Shown: piece after piece, positions 59,401 to 61,894 of the stretch
How positions within the stretch are numbered: position 1 is the stretch's first letter
Layout of the letters: each line of letters starts with the position of its first letter
Assembly: GCA_947044405.1 (NCBI GenBank)
Contig: CAMRHE010000157.1
Coordinates: 642,501 to 706,500, forward strand
Direction: 5' to 3'
DNA length: 64,000 bases
Origin: Leptodactylus fallax
Lineage: Eukaryota; Chordata; Amphibia; Anura; Leptodactylidae
Notes under the pieces: generated by a model
The model's database searches: none
What the model was told of the DNA's origin: nothing
The model's input: the letters and a program-made list of their open reading frames with translations, nothing else
Translations under genes and position numbers: made by a program

Positions 59401-61894
59401 AAAAGTCTGAGGATTTGCAACTGTATGTAGGCAAACCTGGCAAATCAGACCCACTCCCAATGTAACTCATACAGCTCTGTTCTGTCAAGACATAGGTTCC
59501 ACAAGAGCTCTGGAGTTGTTCTGTAATATTCTTCAGAACATCCCACAGATTCTCAATCACACTGCGATCTCGAGAATTTGGAGTCCAGGTCAACACCATG
59601 GAGTCTGAGTCATGTTCCTTAAAAGGGGTTGTCCAGGAAAAAATAGAGATTGAATTTATTGTTTAAATAGGCCGGTGAAGGAGGAAAAATAAAATAATCA
59701 TACTCACCTTTCCCAGGTGTTCCGGTGCCTCCCAGATAGGTCCGGTCTTCTCAGTTCAGTGTTGATGTGTGGCGGAAGTCCCAGCCACATGTGACCGCTG
59801 AGGCCAATCAACGGCCTCAGCGAAGGACAGGCGATGTCACTACCTGTGACATCACGGGTCTCTTCCTGAGACCTGCTGAGGCCGCTGATTGGCCTCAGCA
59901 GTCACATTACCTCGGAGGCCAATCAGCGGCTTCAACGGAAGGGATCTGTGAAGTCACAGCCAGTGAGCAGTTTCACTTTGAAAAGACGCCGGAGCACCCG
60001 GGACAGGTGAGTATAATTTTATTTTTTTTTCTTCTTCTTTTCTTTTTTCATCTCCCCAGGAATATTTAAAATAAAAAAAAAAATAAATACAAAAAAAATA
60101 ATTTGCCTGGACAACCTCTTTAAGGCTAGTGATACACATTGACTATGGCCGCAATTCTCGTCGAGAGACCAAAGATCGCTGTTTTGCCCTGCAACTCCTT
60201 CACTAATGCAAGTAAATGGAGTTGCACTATGACCCCCAAGGCTACTGTGTCTTCTAGCTGCAAAAACATCGAGCACTGCATTTTTTTTTTTTTTCACTAG
60301 AAGTCACAGTTGCAGGACCCTCGGGATCTCTTACATTATTGAAGGAGTTGAAGGGCAACACCACAATCTTTGGTCTCTTGACGAGAGTCACAGCCAAAGT
60401 TGCAGTGTAGCCCTAGCCTCAACCGTTCCTAAATTATTTTGTAGTGTGGAGGGAGCATTAACCTGCTGAAAAAAAAAGCCACTGACTTTACAGAATAAGG
60501 CTACCATGAAGGGATGTACTTGTTAGGTAAAATGTCTATTAGTAACATCCACATAAAGGGCAGACTCCATGATTTCCTAGCTAAACATCACCCTCAGCAT
60601 CACACGGCCTCTGCCAGTTGGTCTTTGTGCATCCTGGTGCATTCTCTTCCCTAAGTAAACAGCATCTGAACAGCTGACTGTGGACATGATGTAACATAGA
60701 AAAACACAATTCATTAGATAAGGTCAATTTCTTTCATCCTAGGTACAGTTCTAATGCTCACACTACCCATTGTAGGTGCTTTTGGAAGTGGGCAGGGGTC
60801 AACATAGGCACTCTGACCTGTCTGTGGCTACACAGTGCAAGTTGCAATACACTGTGTATTCTGACAGTTTTATCATAGCTTATGTATTTGGGGCAGGAGT
60901 CTGTGTTCAGCTCTGCTGTGAACTGGAAAAACCTGCTGTTTTACAGACGCTCTAATGTAGTAGTCTAGCCATCACAATAAAGGCCCTCATCATAGTTGCT
61001 CAGATAATCTCTACCTTATATAAGGCTGCCCTTGACAGGTGACATTTCCATGAAACAATCTAAGGGTGGGTTCACACCTGCGCTTGGTGTCCGTCCGTCG
61101 CCAATCCAGTGAAAATCTCGGCGAACTGGATTGGCGTCGGATACAGACCGGTCAGCGGCGCATTGGTTAAAAACCCATTCATTTGAATGGGTTTTTAAAG
61201 CAGTGCGCGGGTGTGCGCTTACACCCTCTGCGCTGCGAATCCTTTTTTTTTTTTCGCCGGACACGAAGTCCTGCATGTCCGACTTTGTTTCCGACGAAAA
61301 AAAGAGGATTGGCAGCGCAGAGGGTGTAAGCGCACACCCATGCACTGCTTTAAAAACCCATTCAAATGAATGGGTTTTTAACCAATGCGCCGCTGACCGG
61401 TCTGTATCCGACACCAATCCAGTTCGCCGAGATTTTCACTGGATTGGCGACGGACGGACACCAAGCGCAGGTGTGAACCCACCCTAAGACATTAAATTCA
61501 CCAATGCCATGGCTGATCGGTGTATCCATACAGCAGCTTTATTTTTGAGCTATTCAATGTCTGAAGACCGGATTTAAACAGCACACAGATAAAGCACAGT
61601 ACCTGGATGGTATTTTACTGGAATCCTAACCTCCTACTATTCTACACATCATGATTCACTTATAATAAATGAAATGAATAGGAGGTGTACAATACATAGG
61701 AATAACATCACTACCATGACAGGGCTTTCTACTTGCGATTCCAGATGCGGAAGATGCTGTGCAAGCAGACCAAAGCGTGCACGGTCCAGATCATCTTCTG
61801 TTCCCAAACTTTCTGGCTGGGAGTCTTCCACAATGAGACATGGTGTATCCTGCTGAGAAAAGTCTGAGTCCAGCTGACTCCTACTGGGGTCCAT
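6869..61894 (-). CDS. TP53BP1: TP53BP1 (53BP1), 25 coding exons, 3' end outside window
   Basis: 53BP1 is a nuclear chromatin reader of DNA double-strand breaks. It binds H4K20me2 and H2AK15ub nucleosomes, recruits RIF1-shieldin and PTIP, and favours end joining over resection. Twenty-five minus-strand exons with GT/AG borders and matching phases give 1,954 continuous codons (5,862 nt). Approximate domain order: N-terminal SQ sites (residues 1-190), ~611-codon SQ/TQ exon (424-1034), LC8 sites (~1300-1340), oligomerisation segment (~1368-1418), GAR motif (~1555), tandem Tudor (~1645-1770), UDR and NLS (~1775-1850), start of BRCT1 (~1885-1954). Human 53BP1 is 1,972 residues in total, so this version is longer, mainly in the giant exon. 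The last ~175 residues (rest of BRCT1 and BRCT2) are not found left of 6869 and should lie beyond the window. The remaining entries list each exon. Confidence 0.96.
7119..7319 (-). CDS. TP53BP1: TP53BP1 coding exon 24 (start of BRCT1)
   Basis: Encodes GAVKGEFMSPNESGDASDQV, then HGPLPQNKLLFMGYSILLTS and ATSSDKV, the first strand of BRCT1 (human GPLPLNKTLFLGYAFLLTMATTSDK). Ends in an acidic SSEEEE tract. Acceptor TTCTAAAG, donor GTAAGT. Phase 1 on both sides. Confidence 0.96.
7829..8047 (-). CDS. TP53BP1: TP53BP1 coding exon 23 (UDR core and NLS)
   Basis: Begins DNLVEGKRKRRSNLS, completing the UDR that reads H2AK15ub on the nucleosome. The human core DISLDNLVEGKRKRRSN is unchanged when exons 22 and 23 are joined. 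Further on, GKRKLISADDDKSPAKRGRK is the bipartite nuclear localisation signal. A Ser/Thr-rich linker (STSTSSITSSTSTPTRK) lies between. Acceptor TTGTAAAG, donor GTAAGA. Confidence 0.97.
8306..8633. mobile_element. hAT-type MITE (328 bp) with 8-bp target duplication
   Basis: Ends CAGCGGTCCCCAACC and GGTTGGGGACCCCTG form the inverted repeat. The 8-bp sequence CTCTAAAC flanks it on both sides (8298-8305, 8634-8641). No coding capacity. GC-rich inside, unlike the surrounding intron. Confidence 0.93.
9111..9302 (-). CDS. TP53BP1: TP53BP1 coding exon 22 (second Tudor, start of UDR)
   Basis: Encodes GVVKAHKKDSGELYYCIEKE, GQRKWYKRMAVILSLEQGNK and LREQFGLGPYEPSTPLTKGS then DISL. This is the second Tudor barrel and the first residues of the ubiquitylation-dependent recruitment motif. 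Acceptor ATTTTCAG, donor GTATGT. Phase 1 both sides. A 29-A run lies just upstream on the genomic plus strand, in the intron. Confidence 0.97.
9356..9384. repeat. Poly(A) run, 29 nt
   Basis: Pure A on the plus strand in the intron next to exon 22, 54 bp from its acceptor. One of thirteen such runs of 20 or more in the window. Confidence 0.95.
9803..12090 (-). mobile_element. DIRS-like retrotransposon copy A, deleted
   Basis: About 2.3 kb with inverted terminal repeats of ~130 bp: 9807-9935 is an inverted copy of 11975-12090, sharing CCATGGGTATAGACCTGGCC and CCTGGAGG-type blocks. Internal parts match copy B, for example the GGGATGTCCTAAAGCAGTCC block at 10026 and the leader at 11700-11880. 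Recombinase-end sequence lies near 10030-10300. Reverse transcriptase and RNase H are mostly missing and all frames are broken. Borders approximate. Confidence 0.82.
12091..12511. other. Intron sequence, nothing recognised
   Basis: AT-rich, between DIRS copy A and exon 21. No element ends or coding sequence seen. Confidence 0.6.
12512..12936 (-). CDS. TP53BP1: TP53BP1 coding exon 21 (tandem Tudor, first part)
   Basis: Encodes MRRSDSPEIPYQTPSRSESL... then the first Tudor fold, with FVGLRVVAKWSSNGYFYSG, KYKLLFDDGYECDVLGKD and LCDPIPLDTEVTALSEDEYF. The Trp, Tyr, Phe and Asp that form the H4K20me2 aromatic cage in human (W1495, Y1502, F1519, D1521) are all present. Only a couple of changes from human in this fold. 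Acceptor AATTCCAG, donor GTATGT. Confidence 0.98.
13702..13911. mobile_element. Foldback MITE-like repeat
   Basis: CTATGGAAA...GAGTGAGAAACAAGC at the left pairs imperfectly with GCTTCTCACTCACTC...CTCCATAG at the right, giving inverted arms of ~45 bp. No target duplication identified. The rest of this intron (12937-14550) shows nothing I recognise. Confidence 0.55.
14551..14730 (-). CDS. TP53BP1: TP53BP1 coding exon 20 (GAR motif)
   Basis: Encodes SPRKVASQPGSS... then PLTPRGRGRRGRPPFRGTGS. The RGRGRRGRPP core is identical to the human glycine-arginine-rich motif methylated by PRMT1 and needed for DNA binding. Acceptor TTTTCCAG, donor GTATCC. Phase 2 on both sides. Confidence 0.96.
15073..15645. 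mobile_element. Harbinger-type MITE, relative of 51266-51824
   Basis: Shares GTTTGGTACAAAAAGGATT, the TCTTCATTCTGAGCATGC block and ACACAAAC...TTGTAATCTG with the copy at 51266-51824, in the same orientation. The left end TTCACACTTGCGCCTGGCAT is clear, the right end is diverged. It contains a 25-A run at 15121-15145. Confidence 0.75.
16101..16396 (-). CDS. TP53BP1: TP53BP1 coding exon 19
   Basis: Begins EAEEPVIECHEYENEVSPS (human TEEPIVECQECETEVSPS) and contains GDLADISSISSKASSLQRTS, nearly the human GDLGDISSFSSKASSLHRTS. A Ser/Gly-rich linker follows, up to the GAR motif in the next exon. Acceptor TTGTTCTAG, donor GTATTT. Phases 0 to 2. The intron on its 5' side carries a DIRS element. Confidence 0.96.
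16640..16790. mobile_element. Degenerate Penelope-like tail fragment (tentative)
   Basis: On the minus strand, ATGATTA, a stem AGACC/GGTC-like and CAAAACATGTTGGC follow the layout of a decayed hammerhead-bearing Penelope tail. No protein remnant accompanies it. Tentative. Confidence 0.35.
17115..17420 (-). pseudogene. DIRS tyrosine recombinase C-terminus, broken
   Basis: Reads VTAHSIGAS, stop, AVWHQASAAQVGKAATWASF then HTFTRFFQIHSLESAEARLA. The AHSI...KAATWAS.HTFTRFF pattern is the end of the DIRS-type tyrosine recombinase, which inserts the circular DNA copy; the catalytic Tyr position reads Phe in TRFF. One in-frame stop at least. Not functional. Confidence 0.75.
18270..19460 (-). pseudogene. 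DIRS reverse transcriptase end and RNase H, broken
   Basis: In order on the minus strand: WLIEEKSFFMLSQHMEFLGM (reverse transcriptase thumb), then ILSSWGVVFGALTFQGLWSK and ETSLQFNLLELRTTI (RNase H, like DASLSGWGAVFG...NVLELRA), then LNHKLPHYMARSQDPQAITA and DFRLLYLFPSLSLLPRVLKK, the linker found after RNase H in DIRS elements. Spread over several frames. Confidence 0.82.
19995..20949. mobile_element. Foldback element with ~100-bp inverted repeats
   Basis: Left AAAAGTGATATAAAGGAAT and on to GAAGTGGAACTACAAGTCTG at ~20085 are inverted at the right (CAGACTTGTAGTTCCACTTC-like at 20870, TTCCTTTATATCACTTTTT at 20935). No open frame of note between. It abuts DIRS copy B without a gap, so one may have inserted at the end of the other. 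Confidence 0.72.
20950..21619. other. Intron sequence, nothing recognised
   Basis: AT-rich sequence between the foldback element and exon 18. No element ends or coding sequence seen. Confidence 0.6.
21620..21772 (-). CDS. TP53BP1: TP53BP1 coding exon 18 (oligomerisation segment)
   Basis: Begins EEDDFELPHPPPGRSV and continues HRHVRTVREVRTVVTRVITD then VYYIDGAEVERKVVE. It differs from human by only a few conservative changes. In human this stretch lies in the oligomerisation domain needed for focus formation. Acceptor TCTTAAG, donor GTAAGC. Exactly 51 codons, phase 0 both sides. Confidence 0.97.
22376..22645. repeat. Degenerate minisatellite, unit ~40 bp
   Basis: Six or seven diverged copies built on CTGGGGAGCATTATACTGT, for example at 22420, 22464, 22495, 22560 and 22618. 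The intron around it (21773-22990) shows no other clear element. Confidence 0.65.
22991..23480 (-). CDS. TP53BP1: TP53BP1 coding exon 17 (LC8-binding TQT motifs)
   Basis: 490 nt, residues ~1204-1367. Starts RGSPFQFSSKEKDG (human RGNLLHFPSSQG) and ends GDDTESVHSQ (human GDDTESLHSQ). KEVQTVNVV and SSSTQTDTV fit the TQT/VQT dynein-light-chain (DYNLL1) motifs found in the same place in human 53BP1. The rest is acidic and low-complexity. Acceptor CATTGCAG, donor GTAACA. Leaves phase 0. Confidence 0.95.
23907..23938. repeat. Poly(A) run, 32 nt
   Basis: Longest pure A run in the window, in the intron between exons 16 and 17. The rest of that intron (23481-24373) shows nothing recognised. Confidence 0.95.
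24374..24466 (-). CDS. TP53BP1: TP53BP1 coding exon 16
   Basis: Reads STENSPSVFMRVCKVHREEE then SRSHQLPTTPVR, matching human MSVLSCICEARQENEARSEDPPTTPIR. Acceptor CCCATTAG, donor GTAAAT. Phase 2 on both sides. Confidence 0.93.
24466..25568. other. Intron with a short MITE-like fragment
   Basis: GGGTGTTCACACACAGGAAA at ~24722 begins a fragment of the type seen at the ends of Harbinger-like MITEs in this window. No matching right end. Nothing else recognised. Confidence 0.5.
25569..25626 (-). CDS. TP53BP1: TP53BP1 coding exon 15
   Basis: Short 58-nt exon reading KPPVAERTNGAATVDGDIA, against human KPATGERKNGSTAVAESVA. Acceptor GCTTGCTCAG, donor GTAACA. Phases 1 to 2. Confidence 0.92.
25909..26350. 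mobile_element. TTAA-flanked MITE, copy 1
   Basis: TTAAAGGGGTTGTCCATGG at the left is inverted at the right (CTGGACATCCCCTTTAA). TTAA on both sides (25909-25912, 26347-26350) points to a piggyBac- or Kolobok-type transposase. Same family as 59619-60123, also sharing the CCTCAG/GCTGATTGGCCTCAGC interior. Confidence 0.88.
26882..27118 (-). CDS. TP53BP1: TP53BP1 coding exon 14 (with 33-bp triplication)
   Basis: Ends with the conserved ADDKLCLRMKLITPVNEESE block (human DVDDKLCLRMKLVSPETEAS). Its first half holds three 11-residue copies, LATSDVTAESN, VATNDVTVESA and IVTTDVSEES, where human has one clear IATSDVMSES. Acceptor CTTTCAG, donor GTAAGA. Phase 1 on both sides. Confidence 0.95.
27709..27828 (-). 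CDS. TP53BP1: TP53BP1 coding exon 13
   Basis: Reads DTPFHFTLPKEGDLIQPVSS then ITPPMISQLKRGPRRHSTPI, nearly the human ETPFHFTLPKEGDIIPPLTG...LKLEPKRHSTPI. Acceptor TGTTCTAG, donor GTAAGA. Phase 1 on both sides. The intron to exon 12 holds two convergent LINEs. Confidence 0.96.
28079..30575 (+). mobile_element. L2-clade LINE, 5'-truncated
   Basis: Starts inside the endonuclease (SDHNRLTFSVLSS) and runs through a reverse transcriptase to a 3' tail of the frog L2 type (GATTGTAAGCCCTTGCGGGC ... GTGCTATATAAACAATAAT). The tail is an (AAT)n run at 30548-30576, shared with the Rex1 LINE that follows on the other strand. It lies in the intron between exons 12 and 13. Confidence 0.9.
28100..30330 (+). 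pseudogene. L2-type LINE ORF2, broken by frameshifts
   Basis: Recognisable pieces: endonuclease end, WALDPIQSHLIPKLSEVITP, QSGFRTHHSTETTLTKVTND, VLLLFDLSSAFD (motif A), GVPQGSILG (motif B), CYADDTQIYLS (catalytic YADD), RCLGIALDSDLSFKPHI and LQSLHWLPIAQ (3' domain). The frame changes near 29020, 29250 and 29450, and there is a stop after RASQVAERL. Reverse transcriptase for target-primed insertion, now inactive. Confidence 0.9.
30548..31690 (-). mobile_element. Rex1-type LINE, 5'-truncated
   Basis: Minus-strand element that begins inside the reverse transcriptase at ~31690 and ends in the (ATT)n tail at 30548-30576. The tail is one and the same block as that of the plus-strand L2 element, so the two LINEs meet tail to tail. 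Confidence 0.88.
30580..31690 (-). pseudogene. Rex1-type reverse transcriptase, broken
   Basis: Reads DPLQFVYRPGIGVDDAIIHL, then IMLFDFSSTFNTIQP (motif A), NTGAPQGTVLAPFLF (motif B), LQKYSDDSAIVGLI (catalytic YSDD), TINTYKYLGVLLNNKLDW and the tail domain SSRDRNKLDKLITRASSVLG. A stop follows REYRELN and there are frame changes near 31100 and 30880. Only the C-terminal half of ORF2 is present. Confidence 0.9.
31691..32436. other. Intron with a decayed repeat end
   Basis: ACTCCAAAGCATACTGATAGGT at ~32250 followed by GGTTAATTGGC... and CTATATAAGTG at ~32365 looks like an old LINE or SINE 3' end. Otherwise nothing recognised. Confidence 0.45.
32437..34270 (-). CDS. TP53BP1: TP53BP1 giant coding exon 12
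   Basis: 1,834 nt, about 611 codons, the frog equivalent of the largest human exon. Starts DVFVPTPSLED (human DIFIPSPSLEE) and ends RSLCESSS (human QSFCESSS). Conserved islands in poorly conserved acidic sequence include NLTLSTSE and LALSETQ, equivalent to human LxL RIF1-type sites, and EVPETPN, equivalent to the PETP threonine site linked to TOPBP1. Several further PETP and LETP repeats occur (EDENEEQSVPETPE, VEVLETPK). No stops. Acceptor TTTTACAG, donor GTAAGT; phases 0 to 1. Confidence 0.96.
34271..35012. other. Intron between exons 11 and 12, nothing recognised
   Basis: 742 bases with no coding sequence and no clear element ends. A stretch near 34800-34870 (CATTCAAGTGAATGGGAA palindrome) may be part of a frog MITE. 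Confidence 0.5.
35013..35194 (-). CDS. TP53BP1: TP53BP1 coding exon 11
   Basis: Begins VEDMEIAAPCNPVESMQQEE; its end reads VSTPVCQKTPAFVPGSFVEP then SQPEFSH. It matches human ASTPISQSTPVFPPGSLPIPSQPQFSH. Acceptor TAATGTAG, donor GTGAGT. Leaves phase 0 so that the giant exon starts on a codon. Confidence 0.95.
35379..35473 (-). CDS. TP53BP1: TP53BP1 coding exon 10
   Basis: Reads DVSSDPVSPSPDAIKPTPII then LPSSPTEQEVGE, matching human SSDLVAPSPDAFRSTPFIVPSSPTEQE. Acceptor TTGTGTAG, donor GTAATA. Phases 2 to 1. Rich in SP/TP sites. Confidence 0.95.
35593..35677 (+). repeat. L2-type LINE 3' tail fragment with (ATT)n
   Basis: TGAACCCTATGAATTATAAA...GTTGGCGCTATATAAATAAA then (ATT)8. Same tail type as 54500-54724 and the L2 element at 30575. 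The 5.2-kb repeat begins right after it. Confidence 0.8.
36354..37850. repeat. Tandem array, four units of ~390 bp
   Basis: Units begin with AAAGGAGAAAA.GCACCCCAC at about 36354, 36737, 37137 and 37531. Each contains CCCCATATGTGGTCGTAATC, a GCAGATTTTGCTGGAATAG block and CCCATTTTGGAAACTACACC. Reading frames in different units encode related short peptides only because the DNA is repeated. Confidence 0.88.
40383..40805. other. Row of six hairpins at one end of the 5.2-kb element
   Basis: Perfect stems: 6 bp at 40383-40399, 13 bp at 40400-40431, 17 bp at 40435-40478, 11 bp at 40589-40621, 10 bp at 40741-40765 and 12 bp at 40777-40805. A weaker one lies at 40695-40729. The GC-rich part is unlike the AT-rich remainder of the element. 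Confidence 0.85.
41029..41284. mobile_element. Foldback MITE (~255 bp)
   Basis: Left ACGTTCACATGAGA...TTAGTTTAGCAGATCCATTT is inverted at the right as AAATGGATCTACTATGCTAA...TCATGTGACTGA. A 26-A run fills part of the middle (41104-41129). Confidence 0.75.
41285..44504. other. Long intron stretch, mostly unrecognised
   Basis: Contains a (TA)n run at 43146-43186, a G run at 42918-42929, and a segment at ~44030-44300 (GGTATCGCCATACTCATGCC) of a frog repeat type that I cannot classify. No coding sequence seen. Confidence 0.55.
44505..44613 (-). CDS. TP53BP1: TP53BP1 coding exon 9
   Basis: Reads ESHISPVANKIVSTPADTLR then LLQFSGQAILAPVNVS, matching human STPATTLHLLQLSGQRSLVQ. Acceptor TTGAATAG, donor GTAAGT. 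Enters in phase 1 and leaves two bases. Isolated between two introns, the left one ~9 kb and largely repeat. Confidence 0.94.
44940..45340. repeat. MITE-type fragments
   Basis: GCTGTGGAGTGGGCAGGCCA at 44945 matches a fragment at 14811 (GCTGTGGAGTTGGTAGGCCA). TAAGTTCACACCTGCGCCTG at 45009 resembles the ends of the Harbinger-type MITEs elsewhere in the window. No complete element. Confidence 0.6.
45571..45791 (-). CDS. TP53BP1: TP53BP1 coding exon 8 (SSQEDLF motif)
   Basis: Begins RQQDEVRDKETSNSPSEEQ and ends MDTSDLVSSQEDLFGQPSNA. The ending matches human PEVLSTQEDLFDQSNK, an ATM-type SQ/TQ site in the region reported to contact TOPBP1. Acceptor TTTTTTCAG, donor GTAAGA. Phases 2 to 1. Confidence 0.94.
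45929..47227. mobile_element. hAT-type non-autonomous element (1.3 kb)
   Basis: Ends CAGGGGTAGGCAACC and GGTTGCCGACCCCTG; flanking 8-bp duplication CTCTAGAA (45921-45928, 47228-47235). No transposase. An 11-copy minisatellite lies inside (46389-46739). Confidence 0.92.
46389..46739. repeat. 31-bp minisatellite, about 11 copies
   Basis: Unit GGTCCCATAGCGGCCCCTGC followed by ACAGGGTATTA. Copies are almost identical, with single changes such as GGCCACTGC and AACGGCC. Lies wholly inside the hAT-type element. Confidence 0.97.
47960..48035 (-). CDS. TP53BP1: TP53BP1 coding exon 7
   Basis: Reads ESTDTGAQPREKESVTDHIC then EEELK, with acceptor TTGTTTCAG and donor GTATGT. Enters in phase 1 and leaves CG. 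Poorly conserved acidic linker, accepted because both splice sites and both phases fit its neighbours. Confidence 0.82.
48347..48590. mobile_element. MITE with ~25-bp inverted ends
   Basis: Left GGACCTTTCATATCCTCAGA is inverted at the right (CTGAGGAGATGAAAGGTGCT). The interior (GCTGTCAGAAAG...TATCGCTGGGCTGTGAGGAA) is shared with 58900-59130. Confidence 0.75.
48666..48693. repeat. Poly(A) run, 28 nt
   Basis: Pure A on the plus strand in the intron between exon 7 and the microexon. Confidence 0.95.
49356..49373 (-). CDS. TP53BP1: Possible 18-nt microexon of TP53BP1
   Basis: Eighteen bases lie between a pyrimidine-rich acceptor (GTCTTGCCTCCTTAG) and a consensus donor (GTAAGTGAG). Entered in phase 1 it reads E-M-L-Q-E-M-G and leaves one base, so it keeps the frame. 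Exon 5 can also join exon 7 directly, so it could be a cassette exon. Longer versions, with acceptors at 49430 or 49441, hit a stop or the wrong phase. No confident human counterpart recognised; inference only. Confidence 0.5.
49507..49653 (-). CDS. TP53BP1: TP53BP1 coding exon 5 (LELSQSQ motif)
   Basis: Reads DSGTSQLAFGVLELSQSQDF, close to human ASSQLGFGVLELSQSQDVEE. The LELSQSQ block is one of the phosphorylated LxL-type sites known to bind RIF1. Acceptor CTTTCCAG, donor GTATCA, one base left over. The intron to exon 4 is ~7 kb and is filled with DIRS, Harbinger and Tc1 insertions. Confidence 0.94.
49948..50448. mobile_element. MITE with AAAGGGGTATTCCCAT ends
   Basis: CTAAAGGGGTATTCCCATGA at the left is inverted at the right (ATGGGAATACCCCTTTAAG). 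The flanks are TTAA-like. About 500 bp, no coding capacity. Confidence 0.85.
51266..51824. mobile_element. Harbinger-type MITE (559 bp), TAA flanks
   Basis: TGCTTCATTCACACTTGTGC at the left is inverted at the right (TGCAAGGGTGAATGAAGCA). TAA occurs on both sides (51263-51265, 51825-51827), the 3-bp duplication usual for PIF/Harbinger. Related to the copy at 15073-15645. Confidence 0.88.
52005..52260 (-). mobile_element. DIRS-like terminal fragment, copy C
   Basis: TTTTTGTACTCACCGTAAAT and TTCATTGGGGGACAGTACCT match the left ends of DIRS copies A and B. After a 28-A run, the internal block GGGATGTCCTAAAGCAGTCC follows as in copy A. Beyond ~52260 the match fades and no right terminal repeat is seen. 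Confidence 0.75.
52261..54500. other. Intron, unclassified repeat-like sequence
   Basis: Purine-rich, with an A28 run (52964-52991) followed by a G17 run (52996-53012). Could be DIRS interior from another subfamily, but I find no recombinase or reverse transcriptase motif. Confidence 0.4.
53585..53660 (-). repeat. tRNA-like SINE head (tentative)
   Basis: On the minus strand ATAGCTCAGGGGTTAAAGC resembles a pol III A box and tRNA D-arm. CTGG...CCAG then forms an anticodon-like hairpin with TTGG in the loop, and AAGTTCAGATATT stands in for a weak B box. Stems do not fit a working tRNA. Probably a tRNA-derived repeat. Confidence 0.35.
54500..54724 (+). repeat. L2-type LINE 3' end with (ATT)n
   Basis: AGATTGTAAGCTCTTGCGAG, GTTGGCACTATATAAATAAA and a terminal (ATT)n repeat, as in the L2 LINE at 30400-30575. 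Too short to include coding sequence of note. Confidence 0.85.
54747..56313 (-). mobile_element. Intact Tc1-like transposon, DD35E spacing
   Basis: 1,567 bp with ends CAGTCATGGCCAAAAGTTTT and its complement, flanked by TA (54745-54746, 56314-56315). It carries one uninterrupted transposase gene. The right 252 bp are almost identical to bases 1-252 of the window. Intact gene, intact ends and the near-identical second copy point to recent activity. Confidence 0.96.
54924..55940 (-). CDS. Tc1-like transposase, full length (DD35E)
   Basis: Excises and reinserts the element at TA. I start it at the ATG at 55938-55940 (MVISKETRAVIIALHKNGLT), 338 residues; the open frame extends 11 codons upstream. 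Paired-like helix-turn-helix domain with GRPRKTSKRQ hook, then catalytic residues in VIFSDESPF, FQHDGAPCH and SPDLNPIENLW. I count 35 residues between the second Asp and the Glu, one more than the usual 34, owing to ILGPWPGNSP in place of VLEWPSQSP. No stops or frameshifts. Confidence 0.94.
   Translation of the reverse strand: MVISKETRAVIIALHKNGLTGKSIAARKIAPQSIIYRIIKNFKERGSIGAKKAPGRPRKTSKRQDRLLKVFQLRDRATSSAELAEEWQQAGVSASACTVRRRLLEQGLVSRRAAKKPLLSRKNIRDRLIFCKRYREWTAEDWGKVIFSDESPFRLFGTSGKQLIRRRRGERYHQSCLMPTVKHPETIHVWGCFSAKGIGSLTVLPKNTAMNKEWYQNVLQEQLLPTVQEQFGAQQCLFQHDGAPCHKAKVITKWLREQNIEILGPWPGNSPDLNPIENLWSIIKRRVDKQKPTNSDKIKALILQEWTAISQDLVQKLIESMPGRIAEVLKKKGQHCKY
56397..56436. repeat. Poly(A) 30 nt then poly(G)
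   Basis: A run at 56397-56426 followed by G. A second A run of 27 lies at 56615-56641. Intron between exons 4 and 5. Confidence 0.95.
56731..56804 (-). CDS. TP53BP1: TP53BP1 coding exon 4
   Basis: Reads SDFNCDESGELEEVADRTTQ then SLQADG, matching the acidic human stretch around EEEKGEELEQ...THSLGAED. Acceptor TTTTTAG, donor GTAATA. Leaves one base, which exon 5 completes as Asp. Confidence 0.88.
57263..57350 (-). CDS. TP53BP1: TP53BP1 coding exon 3
   Basis: Reads APVEKLHVPSSGRVLSQIIE and continues RIPCPTNRIR, aligning with human SISQVIEQLPQPNRTS. Acceptor TATATAG, donor GTACTC. Enters in phase 1 and leaves two bases. Disordered N-terminal region. Confidence 0.88.
57640..57800. repeat. Possible MITE remnant with poly(T)
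   Basis: ATTTTGGTCAGTTTTCACAG and GGATCCATGAAAACGGCTGC resemble MITE interiors. It ends in a 22-T run (57773-57794), the only T run of 20 or more in the window. Confidence 0.4.
58277..58355 (-). CDS. TP53BP1: TP53BP1 coding exon 2
   Basis: Acceptor is a T-rich tract ending TCCAG; donor GTAAAG. It begins DFVPGKPSIG in phase 0 and leaves one base. It aligns loosely with human DVVSNPEQ...EHLKENKVAD. Low conservation is normal for this disordered part. The call rests mainly on splice sites, phase and position between strong exons. Confidence 0.85.
58735..59130. repeat. MITE-type fragments with poly(A)
   Basis: AACCGATCCATTTAATGGATC is shared in part with 41060 and 41215. The segment 58900-59130 shares CAGCGTCATCGCTGGGC and GTTCCTTACAGCCC with the MITE at 48347-48590. 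A 27-A run lies at 58752-58778. Confidence 0.6.
59619..60123. mobile_element. TTAA-flanked MITE, copy 2
   Basis: TTAAAAGGGGTTGTCCAGG at the left, CCTGGACAACCTCTTTAA at the right. TTAA at both ends (59619-59622, 60120-60123). Same family as 25909-26350. The next MITE begins at its right TTAA. Confidence 0.9.
60124..60420. mobile_element. Foldback MITE with ~75-bp arms
   Basis: Left GGCTAGTGATACAC...CTCGTCGAGAGACCAAAGAT is inverted at the right (ATCTTTGGTCTCTTGACGAG...CAGTGTAGCCCTAGCC). It directly follows the TTAA-flanked MITE. Confidence 0.85.
61064..61484. mobile_element. Palindromic Harbinger-type MITE (421 bp)
   Basis: Almost perfect inverted repeat over ~190 bp per arm around a short centre near 61275. 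Ends GGGTGGGTTCACACCTGCGC and its complement, flanked by TAA (61061-61063, 61485-61487). It lies 228 bp from exon 1. Open frames on both strands are mirror images of each other and not genes. Confidence 0.95.
61715..61894 (-). CDS. TP53BP1: TP53BP1 coding exon 1 (start codon)
   Basis: Residues 1-60, beginning MDPSRSQLDSDFSQQDTPC, against human MDPTGSQLDSDFSQQDTPC. The ATG is at 61892-61894. A TTTGCAG acceptor ends at 61903, so the exon carries only about 8 nt of 5' UTR (61895-61902), and a non-coding first exon must lie upstream. Donor GTAGTG, phase 0. Ser25 keeps the SQ context used by ATM and linked to PTIP and RIF1 binding. The second human site, Ser29-Gln, is Ser29-Leu here. Confidence 0.95.

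Noticed and set aside
61016..61487. Two overlapping proteins of 118-133 residues on opposite strands with the same sequence
   Set aside because: They are mirror readings of the palindromic MITE, with no codon bias or family match.
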